DNA of 64,000 nucleotides from Zymoseptoria tritici IPO323. Lineage: Eukaryota > Ascomycota > Dothideomycetes > Mycosphaerellales > Mycosphaerellaceae. The translations under genes were made by a program, and so were the position numbers. The notes beneath the pieces are model-generated. The model did no database searches. It was not told the origin of the DNA and was given only the letters and a program-made list of their open reading frames with translations. Positions 1 through 10,826 of this stretch are shown here, piece after piece (position 1 is the first letter of the stretch; every line of letters starts with the position of its first letter). The stretch is from the NCBI RefSeq assembly GCF_000219625.1, contig NC_018217.1, positions 744,001 through 808,000 of the forward strand, read 5' to 3'.

Positions 1-2043
1 GGTGGAGGTTACAGGCGTGCTGCAGTCCGGCTGCGAACGCGAGGCGTCTCGATGAATGGTCGCATCGAGGTTGGCGAGGATCTGTGCGTGTACGAGAAGC
101 ATGCCCGGGGCGCAGAGCCGCTCGCGAGGAGTGGATTCGGATCGGAGAAATCCAACAGCCAGAAAGTGGTATTGTTTGACAAAGACATAGAACAGGTCGC
201 TCTCACGGCCGCTCCAGCGTTCGAGCCACGGGCCCCACCATTGAATATTGTTTGTCCCGAGAGGTAGCGGAGGCGGATTGCGCAAAGTGCGCATCATCTT
301 CATCAACGAGGTGAAGCCGAGCTGATGTAATGGGGCCGGGAAGTTGGCGAGAACATCGTCCGAAATCTCATCCAACCGGTCGAACTTGCCGACGTCGTGC
401 TGCGAAAGGACTCGCCGAATGGTGTCCATGGAGAGCTCCCATATTCTGGACAGGATGTCCGCCATGCCTGGCACGAACATGAAAGCGTATGCACAAGCCT
501 TGCCGCAGAACGCAACAAGACTGGGGGAGGCATGGCGTGAGGACATTTTCTCCACAACAAATGCCATTTGTGCAGTCAAGTTCTGAACGAAGATGTTCCG
601 AGTGTTGTGAACGACGGATTCGGCCAAAAAGTCAGAAGAGCTAGAAGCGAGCGACGTGCTTGAGTGACCTCGGGCAGTAAGTGAGGCTCTCACTCGATCT
701 TTCAGGGGACAGAAAGGAGATGGAGAAAGTCTCCACTCTGGCCGTTCCATGATACCAGCGACTCCATCGAGAACAATAGGTCTGTCAGTTCCAGATATCG
801 ATTGATTGTTCCTGCCGTGGAGCATCTCGATCAACCCAGTCCACCATTTGTTCAGAATGTTGGCTCTCCGGTCGAGATCTTCTGGTCGCAGCATCTTGTT
901 GGAAGGATGAGATGCATAATTTCGCAAGAATGGAATCAATGTGGTGCGCACAACGCTGGCCTTCTGAGCCGAGGACTTGGACGTGAACTTGGCGTAGTCC
1001 GCGTCCAGCGATCGAAAGCTACTCCAAAGCTCGTCTTTCTTCTTGTTCGCGGATGCACGGTCCTTCTCCTCTGCGAGCAGGCGCAGCGTGGGGGCTGGGA
1101 GGGCCGTCGAGCCGGGAGGTCCTAGTGAGCGAGAGGTGGAGAATTCTTTAGGCAAGCATGGGATAGCAGGCGGTGGAGGCAGGTCTGAAGACCTGCCGTT
1201 GTTCGACGTGTTGGAGATGACCTTGGACAGGCGGTTGCCGTCGCGAGTGCTCTTCCTGCGTAGGAAAGAAGAAGGCCTTTGAGGTTTTGCATTCTCGGGC
1301 TCGTCACCGGAGCTTGTATTGTCGGTCGTCGCCTTCTGCTCCCTGCTGCTGTGACCGGACAACCTCCTCGCAAGGAACGACTTCCTCCTCTCTTTCTGCT
1401 GTGGAGACTGCGCACTCGGCGTAACCAAGACATGTCCTTTCACCACATCCTCGTGCTGCTGCTTGGCTGGCGATGGAGAGCGAGACGGCGTGGAAGCAGT
1501 GGACTGTTGCCATGACTGCCTCCTTGAAAATCTCTTCGAGAACGACTGGGCCGACAGCCGATGCGGCACACTTCCACCAGAAGCCTCCAGACTTGTCCGC
1601 AACTCTTTGCCCACATCGTCCACACCGCCCCTCGTCGTTGCCGTTGTATCTTGTCGCTGATTGTGTTGCTGTCCTCTCCAACTCGCCTTCAATCGACCCA
1701 CCAGTTCCTGCGCCTTTGGTGGTGCAATGGCGCCTAAAGGTTCGTCGGGCGTTGTCGCACCCGACTCCTGTGTCAAGGTCGGCGTCAGGTCTGATCCGTG
1801 TGTGTACTTTGCATCGCTCTCTTCACTTGTAAAGCTCTTGGCCTCAACAATTCTCTGTTCATACACCGTGTCCTTTGTCGCTCCCATGTATGTGTACGAT
1901 GCCGAACGCGGAAGCTCCTCGTGGAAGTTCCGTGCCGGCGGTATGGTCGACGCATTCCACAGCGACGTAGGGGAGGTGCCGCTGGAATCCGCCGTCCCTC
2001 GTGCGTGTAGGTCTGCTGATCGCTCCATTGTTACTGTAGCCAT
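1..2043 (-). CDS. DUF1765 (UPF0592)-like protein, C-terminus missing
   Basis: An uninterrupted frame of 681 codons runs from the ATG at 2043 to the left window edge, with an upstream in-frame stop near 2081, so the N-terminus is complete and the C-terminus lies outside. Residues 1-310 are low complexity, rich in Ser, Thr, Pro and basic residues. From about residue 330 the chain becomes globular. Two stretches, RNIFVQNLTAQMAF near residue 482 and WWGPWLERWSG near residue 602, followed by FYVFVKQYHFLAVGFL, look like the conserved core of the fungal DUF1765 / UPF0592 family. I place it there from memory of the family, not from a search. Family members are large fungal proteins; one yeast member has been linked to osmotic signalling. 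Function here is unassigned. A second Met six codons in is an alternative start. Confidence 0.72.
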   Translation of the reverse strand, partial: MATVTMERSADLHARGTADSSGTSPTSLWNASTIPPARNFHEELPRSASYTYMGATKDTVYEQRIVEAKSFTSEESDAKYTHGSDLTPTLTQESGATTPDEPLGAIAPPKAQELVGRLKASWRGQQHNQRQDTTATTRGGVDDVGKELRTSLEASGGSVPHRLSAQSFSKRFSRRQSWQQSTASTPSRSPSPAKQQHEDVVKGHVLVTPSAQSPQQKERRKSFLARRLSGHSSREQKATTDNTSSGDEPENAKPQRPSSFLRRKSTRDGNRLSKVISNTSNNGRSSDLPPPPAIPCLPKEFSTSRSLGPPGSTALPAPTLRLLAEEKDRASANKKKDELWSSFRSLDADYAKFTSKSSAQKASVVRTTLIPFLRNYASHPSNKMLRPEDLDRRANILNKWWTGLIEMLHGRNNQSISGTDRPIVLDGVAGIMERPEWRLSPSPFCPLKDRVRASLTARGHSSTSLASSSSDFLAESVVHNTRNIFVQNLTAQMAFVVEKMSSRHASPSLVAFCGKACAYAFMFVPGMADILSRIWELSMDTIRRVLSQHDVGKFDRLDEISDDVLANFPAPLHQLGFTSLMKMMRTLRNPPPLPLGTNNIQWWGPWLERWSGRESDLFYVFVKQYHFLAVGFLRSESTPRERLCAPGMLLVHAQILANLDATIHRDASRSQPDCSTPVTST

Positions 2044-3371
2044 GTTGACAATCCACCAACTGCTTCCCCTGATGACGTATTAAATGTCCAAGATTATCCT
2101 GCTCTTTCAGGTGTCCATGAATGCGGTCTTGCGATTTAAATGAGCGTGAATATCCCCGACATGCACGATCAATGATGGCGGCTAGAACATCAGCGCCAAT
2201 GGCAAGTACGAAGGCCAAGGCCCATTCGTAGGTGTCGCCGTCACACTCTCGAGGCTGAGTGGTTCCGTGTCGTCCGTCCAAGGCTATGATCCTCGGAAAC
2301 CTGCTGGGATATAGTCCGGTTTCCAGGATCGTAGCGCGCTAGCAGAATGGCGTCAAGAACCGCACGTATATGGCACGGTGTAGAAGGCTGTGATGTGCAG
2401 AGTAGAATGACAAAAGAGGGACTGAAGTTCAACGCAAAGGAGGGAGCGAATATTATTATTACGCGTTCAAAGAGGAGCCGAAAGGTCTCAAGTAGAGCAA
2501 GCGCTGCAGTAGCAAGTGCCGGAACAACGGAAAAGTGGTTGAACTGATGGAAAAAGTGGGCGTTGTGAAAGCCTTCCTCCGACCACCAACCATTGGTTCA
2601 ATTTCAAGCATTCGTCAAGCATCCCTCTCGCTATTTTGGTAAACTCGGCACGCTAGGGGGCACTCTATGCAGCATCCATTGCATGCGCTGGCGTGGCGAG
2701 AGCGTCTACGGACGAGAGCTGCGGATCGCTTGCAGGACGCAGCAACACGATACCAGCCTCGACAACTGGCCCGTCGACCAGTTGATGTCCTGTCTGTACC
2801 TGTCTCGAACAAGATCTGACTTCCTCTTCTGAGCACCGGAGCCAGCTCCTACACGTGCGTTGAGTTTCGGCACTGCGACTAGCTTACCTGGAAGTCAGAA
2901 CATGCGTGGGTCCAATTTGGGGGCGATACCAAGGTAGCAGAGTAGAGTCGCAAGTATTCTGACAGGATGCTTGTTTGAACGCGTACAGATGTCTTAGCAG
3001 GACGTTCAAGTAGGCGTACAAGTAGGCGTGCAAGTAAGCGTGCAAGAAGGCGTGCAGGTAGGCGTGCAAGTAAGCGTGCAGATACACGCACGAGTAAGGT
3101 AACAGCACATTCTGTTAGGCGGGCAGGGAAGCGTGCTAGTAACTTAACAGCACGGGAAGAGCAGCGTGCAGATAGGCGTAAATATGAGGTAGTGAAGATG
3201 CCAGACAGTCGTACAGTTAAGCTCTGCAAGTCGTGTAGGTCCCTTGGTACCGTGGTACTTACTGCTAATAGGCGTACAGTGGATGAAAGAGATCGTTTCG
3301 GGAAGAGAAGAAAGAACTTTTGACGTACGACGCGAACGAAATAGGCGAAGCAAGCGAAGCAAGCGTATTCT
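2044..3371. other. Intergenic region with tandem repeats
   Basis: No convincing gene is visible. The stretch contains the 5' flank of the DUF1765-like gene and a minisatellite at 3007-3090. A short 9-bp duplication (GCGAAGCAA) lies at about 3346-3366, just before the F-box gene stop. Open frames here are short and of low coding quality. Confidence 0.6.
3007..3090. repeat. 12-bp minisatellite, about 6-7 copies
   Basis: Six units of consensus CAAGTAGGCGTG run head to tail from 3007 to 3078, each with zero to two changes, followed by a degenerate seventh unit (3079-3090) and a decaying tail (AGTAAG, then GGGAAGCGTGC-like pieces) to about 3140. Because 12 is a multiple of 3, a minus-strand frame through it reads as a YLHA repeat. 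I regard that as a by-product of periodicity and not as a protein. Confidence 0.85.
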
Positions 3372-4806
3372 TCACTCATCAACCTCCTGCAGCACCATTC
3401 CTCCAAAGTCCCAGCTCTCCCCTCCTGTCTCCGTCGCCACGCCGACCCGCTCCGCAAATTCCTCCAGATCCTGCCTCGTGAGATGAGCGCCATTCTCGTC
3501 ATACGGCGTATATAGCCCGCAGACCTGTGGCTGACACCTCTTCCATCGTCCACTTCGTTTTCCGCACCACTCGTGATGATGATATTGGTTGATACGATAG
3601 ACCACGTTGCATTCGTTGCGGCGGAGTGTCGTGACCACGTCTCGCATGTTCTCCACGGTGCTGAGGGCCGTCGGCTGCCCAACACTCTGATTCGTCTCCA
3701 GAAACAGAATATTCTCGATACGCACGGTTGCCAGCTTGTTGGCATGGTCGACGACAAATCTCGAGAGATCCTCGGAGGGAAGACCTTGAAGAATGGGAGG
3801 CTGAGTTCGGGTGAAAATCGGTTCACGCCGCGAGATAAGGGCAAGGTGGGTGAGGTTCCTCCACCTGCACGCCATTATTCTCGCTAGGTGAGTCTCAACC
3901 TTAATGTGAGGGCATGGTTTCGCCCCAATCAAGGTGATTTCGAGCCGCGTGAGGTTTTCACTCCGGCGTGATAGGTTTTCACACATGTCGGTCCAGCGGC
4001 GCACGTAGTGCTGGTCATTCGAGCTCGGGAAGAGCGTGAGAGTCAGGTGACCTAGGCGAGCCATGTTCTCCACACGTGGAGATCGATCAATGCTGGTGAC
4101 GATTTGGAGAGGGATGCTCAGCCTGAGTGAAGTAGGTGACAGCTTATCGATAAGCTCGGTCATGACTGTAAACTCAAAGGGTCAGCTATTGCAAAACAGA
4201 AGAGGGACTTGGTCGATTCTTACCTTGCCAATCGTTCCAGCGTCCATTTAGTGGGCGCTGTACATGTGACCGGATGGTCTCCGCTCGAGTCTGATTGAAA
4301 CCAGGCGATTTCACACGCTTGGCATATGATAGCTTTCGAACGTTCGGCAAGCTAGAGAGGCCATCCATCAACGGTCGATAGATATCGCTGAAAGTACCAT
4401 TGGCCGACTGCGTAAGTACAGCAGTCGATGGCTGATCTCTTGGCTTCGGGAAAGTGCGGGGCCAGGGCCAGAATATCTCAATCTCTTCATTGACTTTTGA
4501 GTGTTCAATCGTGCCAAGGAGAACGACCTCCTGAATTTCCTGGCTGAACATGGGATGAGCGCAGATCTTAACCGCGGTCAGCAGTGACAGGTCGGAGGGG
4601 TGGATGTAGAGCCGCTTGAGCCGCTGTTGAAGTGCAGTGTTGCCGGCTGGCGCGAGACTGGAGTGAGTGAGACGTAGGTGGAGGACGTCGAGCGTGATAA
4701 GATGGTCCATACAGTCGAGAATGAGCTCATCGGGCAAGTGGATCATCGTCAGCACTTCGTTGCGTCTCCGTTGGAGGTCGCGCTTCGGCGGCTGGTAGTA
4801 GACCAT
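3372..4806 (-). CDS. F-box-like protein
   Basis: Two exons, complement(3372..4165, 4224..4806), separated by a 58-nt intron with GTAAGA donor and TTTACAG acceptor; the splice gives a 458-residue protein. Near the N-terminus the motif MIHLPDELILDCMDHL followed by a second short helix resembles an F-box, which recruits substrates to SCF ubiquitin ligases through Skp1. The rest is Leu-rich and poorly conserved, as in the many lineage-expanded fungal F-box proteins, including motifs such as LGHLTLTLF and RNLTHLALISRR that suggest a degenerate LRR-like fold. The ATG at 4806 is chosen because the frame upstream is low-complexity and probably 5' UTR; the ATG about 18 codons further in (MIHLPDE) is an alternative. 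No substrate can be inferred. Confidence 0.72.
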
Positions 4807-5216
4807 GGTGGCGTAGTGCGAGGAGTACTTTGCGAAGCAGATTTCTTCTTGCTGGAATATCGAGTGCTGAGGCTTTGTGACTGGCGTTCTTGTTACTGAG
4901 TAGTTCTGCTGAGACGGTCGTGGGCACGGCCGCCGGCTGCTGATGATGTTGTTGTCTTCATGTGCTGTTGGGTGTGGTGCTGTTGAGTGTGTCAATTGCC
5001 ATATGATAGCGACGTTGATTTGCGCAAAAGTCTGTGAGAGTGAGGTAGTTTTGTGATGACAATTGAAGTGAAGTGATTGGGCCACAGCCGCTACCTTTTT
5101 AAGCTTTACCAACTCACGGGCTCCTCACTCGCCGATAGACATACCGCTGCCTGTCTTTGCGTCCAAATCACTTTTCCTGCATCATCACGAGTTGCCAAGG
5201 TATGAGTCCATTCTGA
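4807..5216. other. Intergenic, F-box gene 5' flank
   Basis: About 410 bp between two minus-strand genes. It should hold the promoter and 5' UTR of the F-box-like gene and the 3' UTR of the Dap1-like gene. I see no additional gene or RNA. Confidence 0.5.
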
Positions 5217-5851
5217 TCACTTCGCCTCGTCCGGCTCGGCCTCCGCATGCCCCACCGGAACCAGTTTCCCGACCACCAAATACTTCTCGTTGAACCTCTC
5301 TTCCCATCCCTGCAGCGCCTCCATCTCCTCCCCTCCCAAGTCCTCCAGTTTGTCCAACGGTCCATCCAAGTCTTCTGTCAACATCTCCGCATCAAAACTT
5401 CCACATGCCAGACCCCTTGAAGCATCTCTTCCCGCGAAGTTCGCATATGGTCCTCCTGGGCCGTAGAAGTTGCGACCAGGCGTTACGTCGAAGATCTTGC
5501 CGCGCACTGCCAGGTATACAGGCATGTCTTTGAGACCATTGTAGGGTAGGAGCTGGCGTGGGGTGAAGACACGGAAGACTGTTGGTGCCGGTGCGGCTGG
5601 GAGGATCGGCGCGAGTTTCTTCGGTCGTAGGCGCAGGTAAATGAGGATTATGGAGAGTGATAGGAGGATGAGATTGATGGGCGTCGCGAGCGTTTGCCTA
5701 TGAGTCGGTCAGTGGACAGCATTATGTGCTGGGAGATATTGCTGTCTTACACCTCGCCGGTCTGAGCTGTGGAGTCATCTGCGAGCTTGGTCAGACCGCC
5801 ATATGATAATAGATGGCGCACGGTGCGATGTTACTTACCTTCGACACCCAT
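5217..5851 (-). CDS. Dap1/MAPR-like cytochrome b5-fold heme-binding protein
   Basis: Three exons, complement(5217..5697, 5751..5778, 5839..5851), give 173 residues. The first two exons are tiny (13 and 28 nt) with donors GTAAGT and GTAAGA and acceptors CGCAG and CATAG. Residues 1-15 are acidic and polar, then comes one hydrophobic segment (PINLILLSLSIILIYL), then a cytochrome b5-like domain with FTPRQLLPYNG, KIFDVTPGRNFYGPGGPY and YLVVGKLV. This order is that of the membrane-associated progesterone receptor family (yeast Dap1, human PGRMC1). Those proteins bind heme through a Tyr and support P450 steps such as Erg11 in sterol synthesis; a role here in ergosterol synthesis or azole tolerance is inference. 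The divergent neighbour starts at 6326. Confidence 0.85.
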
Positions 5852-6325
5852 TTCGAGTTGCGAATGATTCTTATCGTATTTGTTGGCGAACGGGCGAGCC
5901 GACCTGAGTCGAACCTGAAGAGCTGGCGTTGGAGCAGATGACGCTCTGCCGATCCTCCAGGTCCACCCTCCCAGCAAGCAACCTAGAAACTAATAAGCTC
6001 GCCCGGCACCCGGCACCCGGCCGAACATGAAACTTGAGCGCGTATACCTTGATATCTGAAACATCCTTCACGACAACAAAGGAGGGAGCCGTTGCGAACG
6101 AACTACCGTGACTGTCAAGGACCGCAAATTGCTGGCAAACGTACAAAAGTCAGGCACAAGTACCTACCTGACCTTCACATCATTTCGACTTCGACCTCTC
6201 CTTCAGTTTCCATCCGAATTCAAGCCCATGCCCCTTGCCCATCTGACCTCGCAGTTCCCTGCTCTTTCGCCCGTGATTGCCACGGTGAATACGCGAACCG
6301 TTTTCATCTGCCGGCCGCAGCAGCC
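5852..6325. other. Divergent promoter region
   Basis: About 470 bp between the head-to-head Dap1-like gene and the coiled-coil protein gene. It should contain both promoters and 5' UTRs. A frame from 6092 is open into the downstream gene, but it reads as low-complexity and I treat it as leader. Confidence 0.5.
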
Positions 6326-7747
6326 ATGACTCTGCCAATGTACTCGATACAACGGGACAACTTTTGGCAGCACGACACCAAAGTGACACGTGCTTCCATC
6401 TACAGTGCCGACTACGATCCGGCCATGGACGAGGATCTTCCACCAGTGCTTCCGCTAAAAGTCAGTCGGCAGCACACGCAAAATCGAGGCCACTCAAAAC
6501 TTCCCATCTTCAAACAGGTCCGGTCCCTGCTACATAGGCCACCGGCACTGCAGACGTCCAACAGCCATGCCAAGCCGAAGGCCTCTGCACAGACGTTGGA
6601 CCCGAACGAGAAGACAGAGTCAGGGCACGAAGCGCGACACTCATATGCTCCAGAACGAGGATCACCTACCTATCACGACCAGCGCAGCCCTTCGCCAGTC
6701 TCAGCGTTGGAAGCAGGCGAAGACACAATCTACCCGTCCAGTCCACCACAGCTCGACTTTTACCCCCGAGCTTCCTCTCCGGTTTCACCTCTCTCGGGAC
6801 ATGCTGGCCAAAACAACGCCAGGCCAACACCCGCATCAACATTTTACTCCCGTCTTCCCGAGGCCCCTGTGGCGAATATAATCAAGCGCAAACCTGCCCC
6901 TCAGAGACATTCAATCTCCACCATCGAGAACATCAGTCCGCCACCTTCACGTGGTACTGAAGCCTTGGACTTTGCTGATTTCTCACGGGGTGATCCCAAG
7001 AGTCACTTCAGCTGGACCACTTGCGCTCCTTCAATTCGTTCTTACACCGCAGAAAGCCTCCGTTTGATCGACATACCTGCTCGTCACAGACAGCAACAAT
7101 CTGAGTCTGCCCCACGGAGTCACTTCAGCTGGAGCACTGTCGGAACTCAGCAGATACCTCTCGACTCACCACCCGCCAGTCCACCTCCTTCTGTGCCAAG
7201 CAAATACCGCACTCCACCTGTTCAGTCGATCCTGAGCCGGCACCGACCTATTCAGCGTATGGATCACGACCAGTACATCACGCCCCCACGCAAGTCCTCC
7301 CTTCCCGGAGGAGGCCTTTCGACCGAGAACACGACCAGGACTCCCTCTTCCACGACTTCCAATCTCAACGTCGCAACTCGCGCCGCTGCCATGTCCGACC
7401 CGCACCCCCCCGGCTCTGGTAAGAAGACGTTGCCACTGCCGCCAGACATGCTCACACCGGTCTCTCCGCTTTCTCATCTCGAGGCCCTTGACCGCGCCGA
7501 GGCTGACAAAGCACACCAACGTCGAAATCTCGAGCGTGCAATCTTCGAATGGTCGAAACTAGAGAATGCCAGTCCGATGGATGTGCCATTTGCAACGGTG
7601 AGAGATGCAAAGAAGAGGCTAGAGCAGTTGAGGGCTACTTTGGCGGAGATTAGGTTGGAAGAGCGAGAGATTGGAATTGCGATCAGTCGAGCGCGGAGAA
7701 AGGAGGGTGAGGAAGAAGGACTTTGGGTCAGACGGGTCACTGGATAG
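6326..7747 (+). CDS. Uncharacterised protein with C-terminal coiled coil
   Basis: An intronless frame of 473 residues from the ATG at 6326. The first 380 residues are Pro, Ser and Thr rich with many SP/TP sites and short basic patches, probably disordered. Two copies of a short motif, PKSHFSWTTCAPS and PRSHFSWSTVGTQ, lie about 45 residues apart. The last 90 residues are charged and helical (AKKRLEQLRATLAEIRLEER), consistent with a coiled coil. I do not recognise a family; similar architectures occur in uncharacterised filamentous-ascomycete proteins. The frame is also open upstream to 6092, so a longer N-terminus cannot be excluded, but that part lacks coding character. Confidence 0.7.
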   Translation: MTLPMYSIQRDNFWQHDTKVTRASIYSADYDPAMDEDLPPVLPLKVSRQHTQNRGHSKLPIFKQVRSLLHRPPALQTSNSHAKPKASAQTLDPNEKTESGHEARHSYAPERGSPTYHDQRSPSPVSALEAGEDTIYPSSPPQLDFYPRASSPVSPLSGHAGQNNARPTPASTFYSRLPEAPVANIIKRKPAPQRHSISTIENISPPPSRGTEALDFADFSRGDPKSHFSWTTCAPSIRSYTAESLRLIDIPARHRQQQSESAPRSHFSWSTVGTQQIPLDSPPASPPPSVPSKYRTPPVQSILSRHRPIQRMDHDQYITPPRKSSLPGGGLSTENTTRTPSSTTSNLNVATRAAAMSDPHPPGSGKKTLPLPPDMLTPVSPLSHLEALDRAEADKAHQRRNLERAIFEWSKLENASPMDVPFATVRDAKKRLEQLRATLAEIRLEEREIGIAISRARRKEGEEEGLWVRRVTG

Positions 7748-8661
7748 GGGCAGAAGAGGCAGAAGAGCTTTGGGATATGAGGTTGTTGAAGTAATTTTGT
7801 CTGGCTGGTCTTGCTTACGACTTTACTTTGGCCTTGCTGTAAAGGCGAGCGTGGTAAAGTTGGGAGATCGACGACACCCCTGGGCATCGAGGCGATGAAA
7901 TCTTGATGCTGGTCGGTGGGTGAGGATCAAGGACCGATACGGTTGTGCTTGTTTGTGACTTCAGCGAGCGAGCGAGCATGATGATAGAAAAGCATGGCGT
8001 TATGAATTCGGGCAGAGACAGAGCAGGTTTATGCTTTGTGGGCACAGAGCAGGTCGATATGCGGGATGTTAGTTGATACCTCAGGCAGAAATTCGGCAGA
8101 AATCCGCAGCCAAACAGCCATCCAAACTTCGTACTTCTCAGCAATGCAACTTACACACCGCCATGATCATCATCCAACGACGCTTCATCCGAAGTTCCAA
8201 GTGCCGCCGCTCATCTTATCATCGTTTCCTCTTCCGCAATTCCGTGCACCTCGTCACCTGCCGCGGCCACGCATGCGTCTCCAACGCGGGGTGCTTATGC
8301 AGATCGCAAAAGAAGCCTTGTCAAGTATCTGGTACCGACCACAAGAGACTGGTTGCTCGAGCTCCGCATCCCTGCTTTAACGGCATGGTCGTCCCAAAAG
8401 AGGGGCGCATCCTTCAATGCTGCATGAAGATGAGGGGAAACGATACCGTTGTTTCGTTCTTGTCTCCATGTTGCCGTGAAGAGGAGGTGGAGCTTGGATG
8501 AGAGCTCTTCTGACCGTGATGGTCGATGCGGACATGTTGATTGATATACCGTGAGCCGCTGTTGTGAAACCTACTGTTGTTTCCATTTCATTGTTCGTTT
8601 TCAACTCAGGTTCCTTTTGGCTTGCAAGAATCAATTTTGATCAGAATCGAATTTATTTATC
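7748..8661. other. Intergenic, no gene seen
   Basis: About 910 bp between two plus-strand genes. Several open frames overlap on both strands but none has an extended hydrophobic, domain or splice signature. It should contain the 3' UTR of the coiled-coil gene and the promoter of the GMC oxidoreductase. Confidence 0.5.
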
Positions 8662-10826
8662 ATGCCATACCACCACAGACTTCCCGAGGACTTCGAGGCC
8701 GACGTTATCGTCGCTGGAGGCGGCCTCGCCGGTTGTGTTGTTGCTGGGCGACTTGCCGAAGCAGACCGAAATCTGAAGGTCCTCGTGATTGAACAAGGAC
8801 CAAACTCTTACGGCACGCCAGAGGTCGTCTACCCAGCTCTGTATCCTCGGAACTTGTTCCCGTCCAGCAAGCTCACTTTGTTCTGGAAGGGCAATGAGTC
8901 CAAAGAGCTGGCTGGACGAGGTCCAATCGTCCCATCTGGAGGAACCCTCGGTGGTGGCTCTGCCATCAACTGGCTGGTATACACACGTCCCAGCCGAAGC
9001 GACTTTGACTCGTGGAAGTCTGAGGGTTGGTCTGCGGACGACATGATGCCATTCTTGAAGAAGGTAACAAACCAAGCTAATGAGTATTCGTTCCAATGAG
9101 ACCTACGCTGACTTGTCTCTCAGCTCGAGACTTACCACGGAAAAGGCGATATGGAACGACATGGCGACAGCGGACCCATCAATATCTCCAAGGGCACGTA
9201 CACCTGCAAGAGGTCTGAAGACTCCTTCATAGAGTCGGCTGCGGCTCTCGGCTACGAAGAAGTGCAAGACCTCCAGAATCTGGACAACGTTGGTGTGGAG
9301 AGATACTACCGCTACGTCGGTCCAAACGGCAGGCGTCAAGACGCTGCTCATCGCTACATTCATAATAAGCTTCAGGGCGATGACTACCCCAACTTGCATG
9401 TCTTGACCGAGAAGCAAGTTCTCAAGGTCGTGTTCGAGGGTAAGAAAGCCGTTGGTGTAGTCTACCAGACCAACCCCCGGTACATGGCCAACCCTGAATT
9501 CTTGAACGTTGGATACACCTCTCCACGAACCGTCAAGGCTCGTCGTATGGTAGTCGTCAGCGCTGGTGCTAACGGTACTCCGGGCATCTTGGAGAGGTCT
9601 GGTGTAGGTGACTCGGAGGTCCTCAAGAAAGCTGGTGTCGAGGTCGTTGAAGACCTGCCAGGCGTTGGAAACGACTACCAGGATCATCACTTGTCACTGT
9701 GGGCATACCGAACCAACTTGAAGCCGAGAGAGTGCATCAATGGCTTCCAAGACGGACGCTTCAACATCGACGAGGCGATCAGGATGAATGACGAGCTACT
9801 TGGCACCAACGCCATGGATGGACGTAAGTGGACGAATACTCAGACCAGGCCGAAGCACAATAGCTGACAGAATGTGCTGGTAGAGGGCAAGTTCCGTCCG
9901 ACGGAGGAAGAGGTCGATGCTCTCGGACCGGAGTTCAGGAAGGCCTGGGATAGGGTAGGTTCGATCGTTACCTTCGTATTCCTGCTCAGAGTGCACTGCA
10001 CAACTTCCTCTGAGTGGCTGGGAGTGTGTACTTTGAGCAGGGCGTTGGAGGTATACAACACACCCAACCCGAGCAGATACTGATAAGTCTCATAGGACTT
10101 CAAGAATGTTCCCGATCGTCCATTGATGATCCTCGCCCTCTACAACTGGTCAGAACTCCCCGTCCATCTTCAAAACTCGCGCTAACACCTCCCAGCTACT
10201 ACGGCGACCACTCCGTCCTCCCCGATGACGCCGAGTACGTCTCCCAAGCCAACTGGACCGGCTATCCATTCAGTCGCGGATTTATACATATCACCGGTCC
10301 CTCCATGGCCGACAAGCCCGACTTCGAAACCGGCTGGCTCAAAGACGAAGGCGACAACGACGTCAAGAAACATATCTGGGCCTACAAGCTGTCCCGCGAA
10401 ATGTGGCGTCGCATGCCCATTTTCCGTGGAGAATTGGCCATCAACCACCCCAAGTTCCCGGAGGGCTCGAAAGCCGCTGTGGTCGAGAAGGCCGACGGGC
10501 CATTGTCCAAGAACAACGATGAGAGGATCCCGTATACGAAAGAAGACGATGCTGCGATTGAGCAGAAGGTTCGCGAGATCGTGTCGACGACTTGGCACTC
10601 GTTGGGAACGTGCAAGATGGCGCCGAGGGAGAAGAAGGGTGTGGTTGATCACACGCTTAGTGTGCATGGTCTGGAGAATTTGAAGTTGGCGGATTTGAGC
10701 ATCCCGCCGGAAAACGTGGGTGCTAATACTGGTGGTACTGCGTTTGTGATTGGTGAGCGGGCGGCGGATCTGTTCATCAAGGAGTTGGGGATTTTGGAGA
10801 GGCAGGATTCGCCGGTGCAGGCTTGA
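8662..10826 (+). CDS. Alcohol-oxidase-type GMC oxidoreductase
   Basis: Five exons, join(8662..9063, 9124..9823, 9884..9954, 10096..10148, 10196..10826), give 618 residues. The N-terminal FAD site is VIVAGGGLAGCVVAGRLAE (GGGLAG at residues 19-24) and the second GMC signature region is GGTLGGGSAINW. The C-terminal catalytic pair is visible as His543 in TWHSLGTCKM and Asn586 in NVGANTGGTA. Overall order and the motif TCKMAPREKKGVVD match fungal alcohol (methanol) oxidases more than aryl-alcohol or glucose oxidases. Family members oxidise short primary alcohols to aldehydes with release of H2O2, usually in peroxisomes. This protein ends DSPVQA and has no obvious SKL/ARF-type peroxisomal signal and no N-terminal signal peptide, so its location is uncertain. 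Intron 3 is long (141 nt); the fourth has a weak GTCAGA donor. Confidence 0.9.

Noticed and set aside
2879..3844. A 321-codon minus-strand frame overlapping the F-box gene and the minisatellite
   Set aside because: It overlaps the F-box coding exon in another frame and its C-terminal half is Leu/Arg repeats produced by the 12-bp minisatellite.
5880..5990. GGTTCGACTC-like element (minus strand) resembling a tRNA B box
   Set aside because: The flanks are not complementary and no cloverleaf fits.
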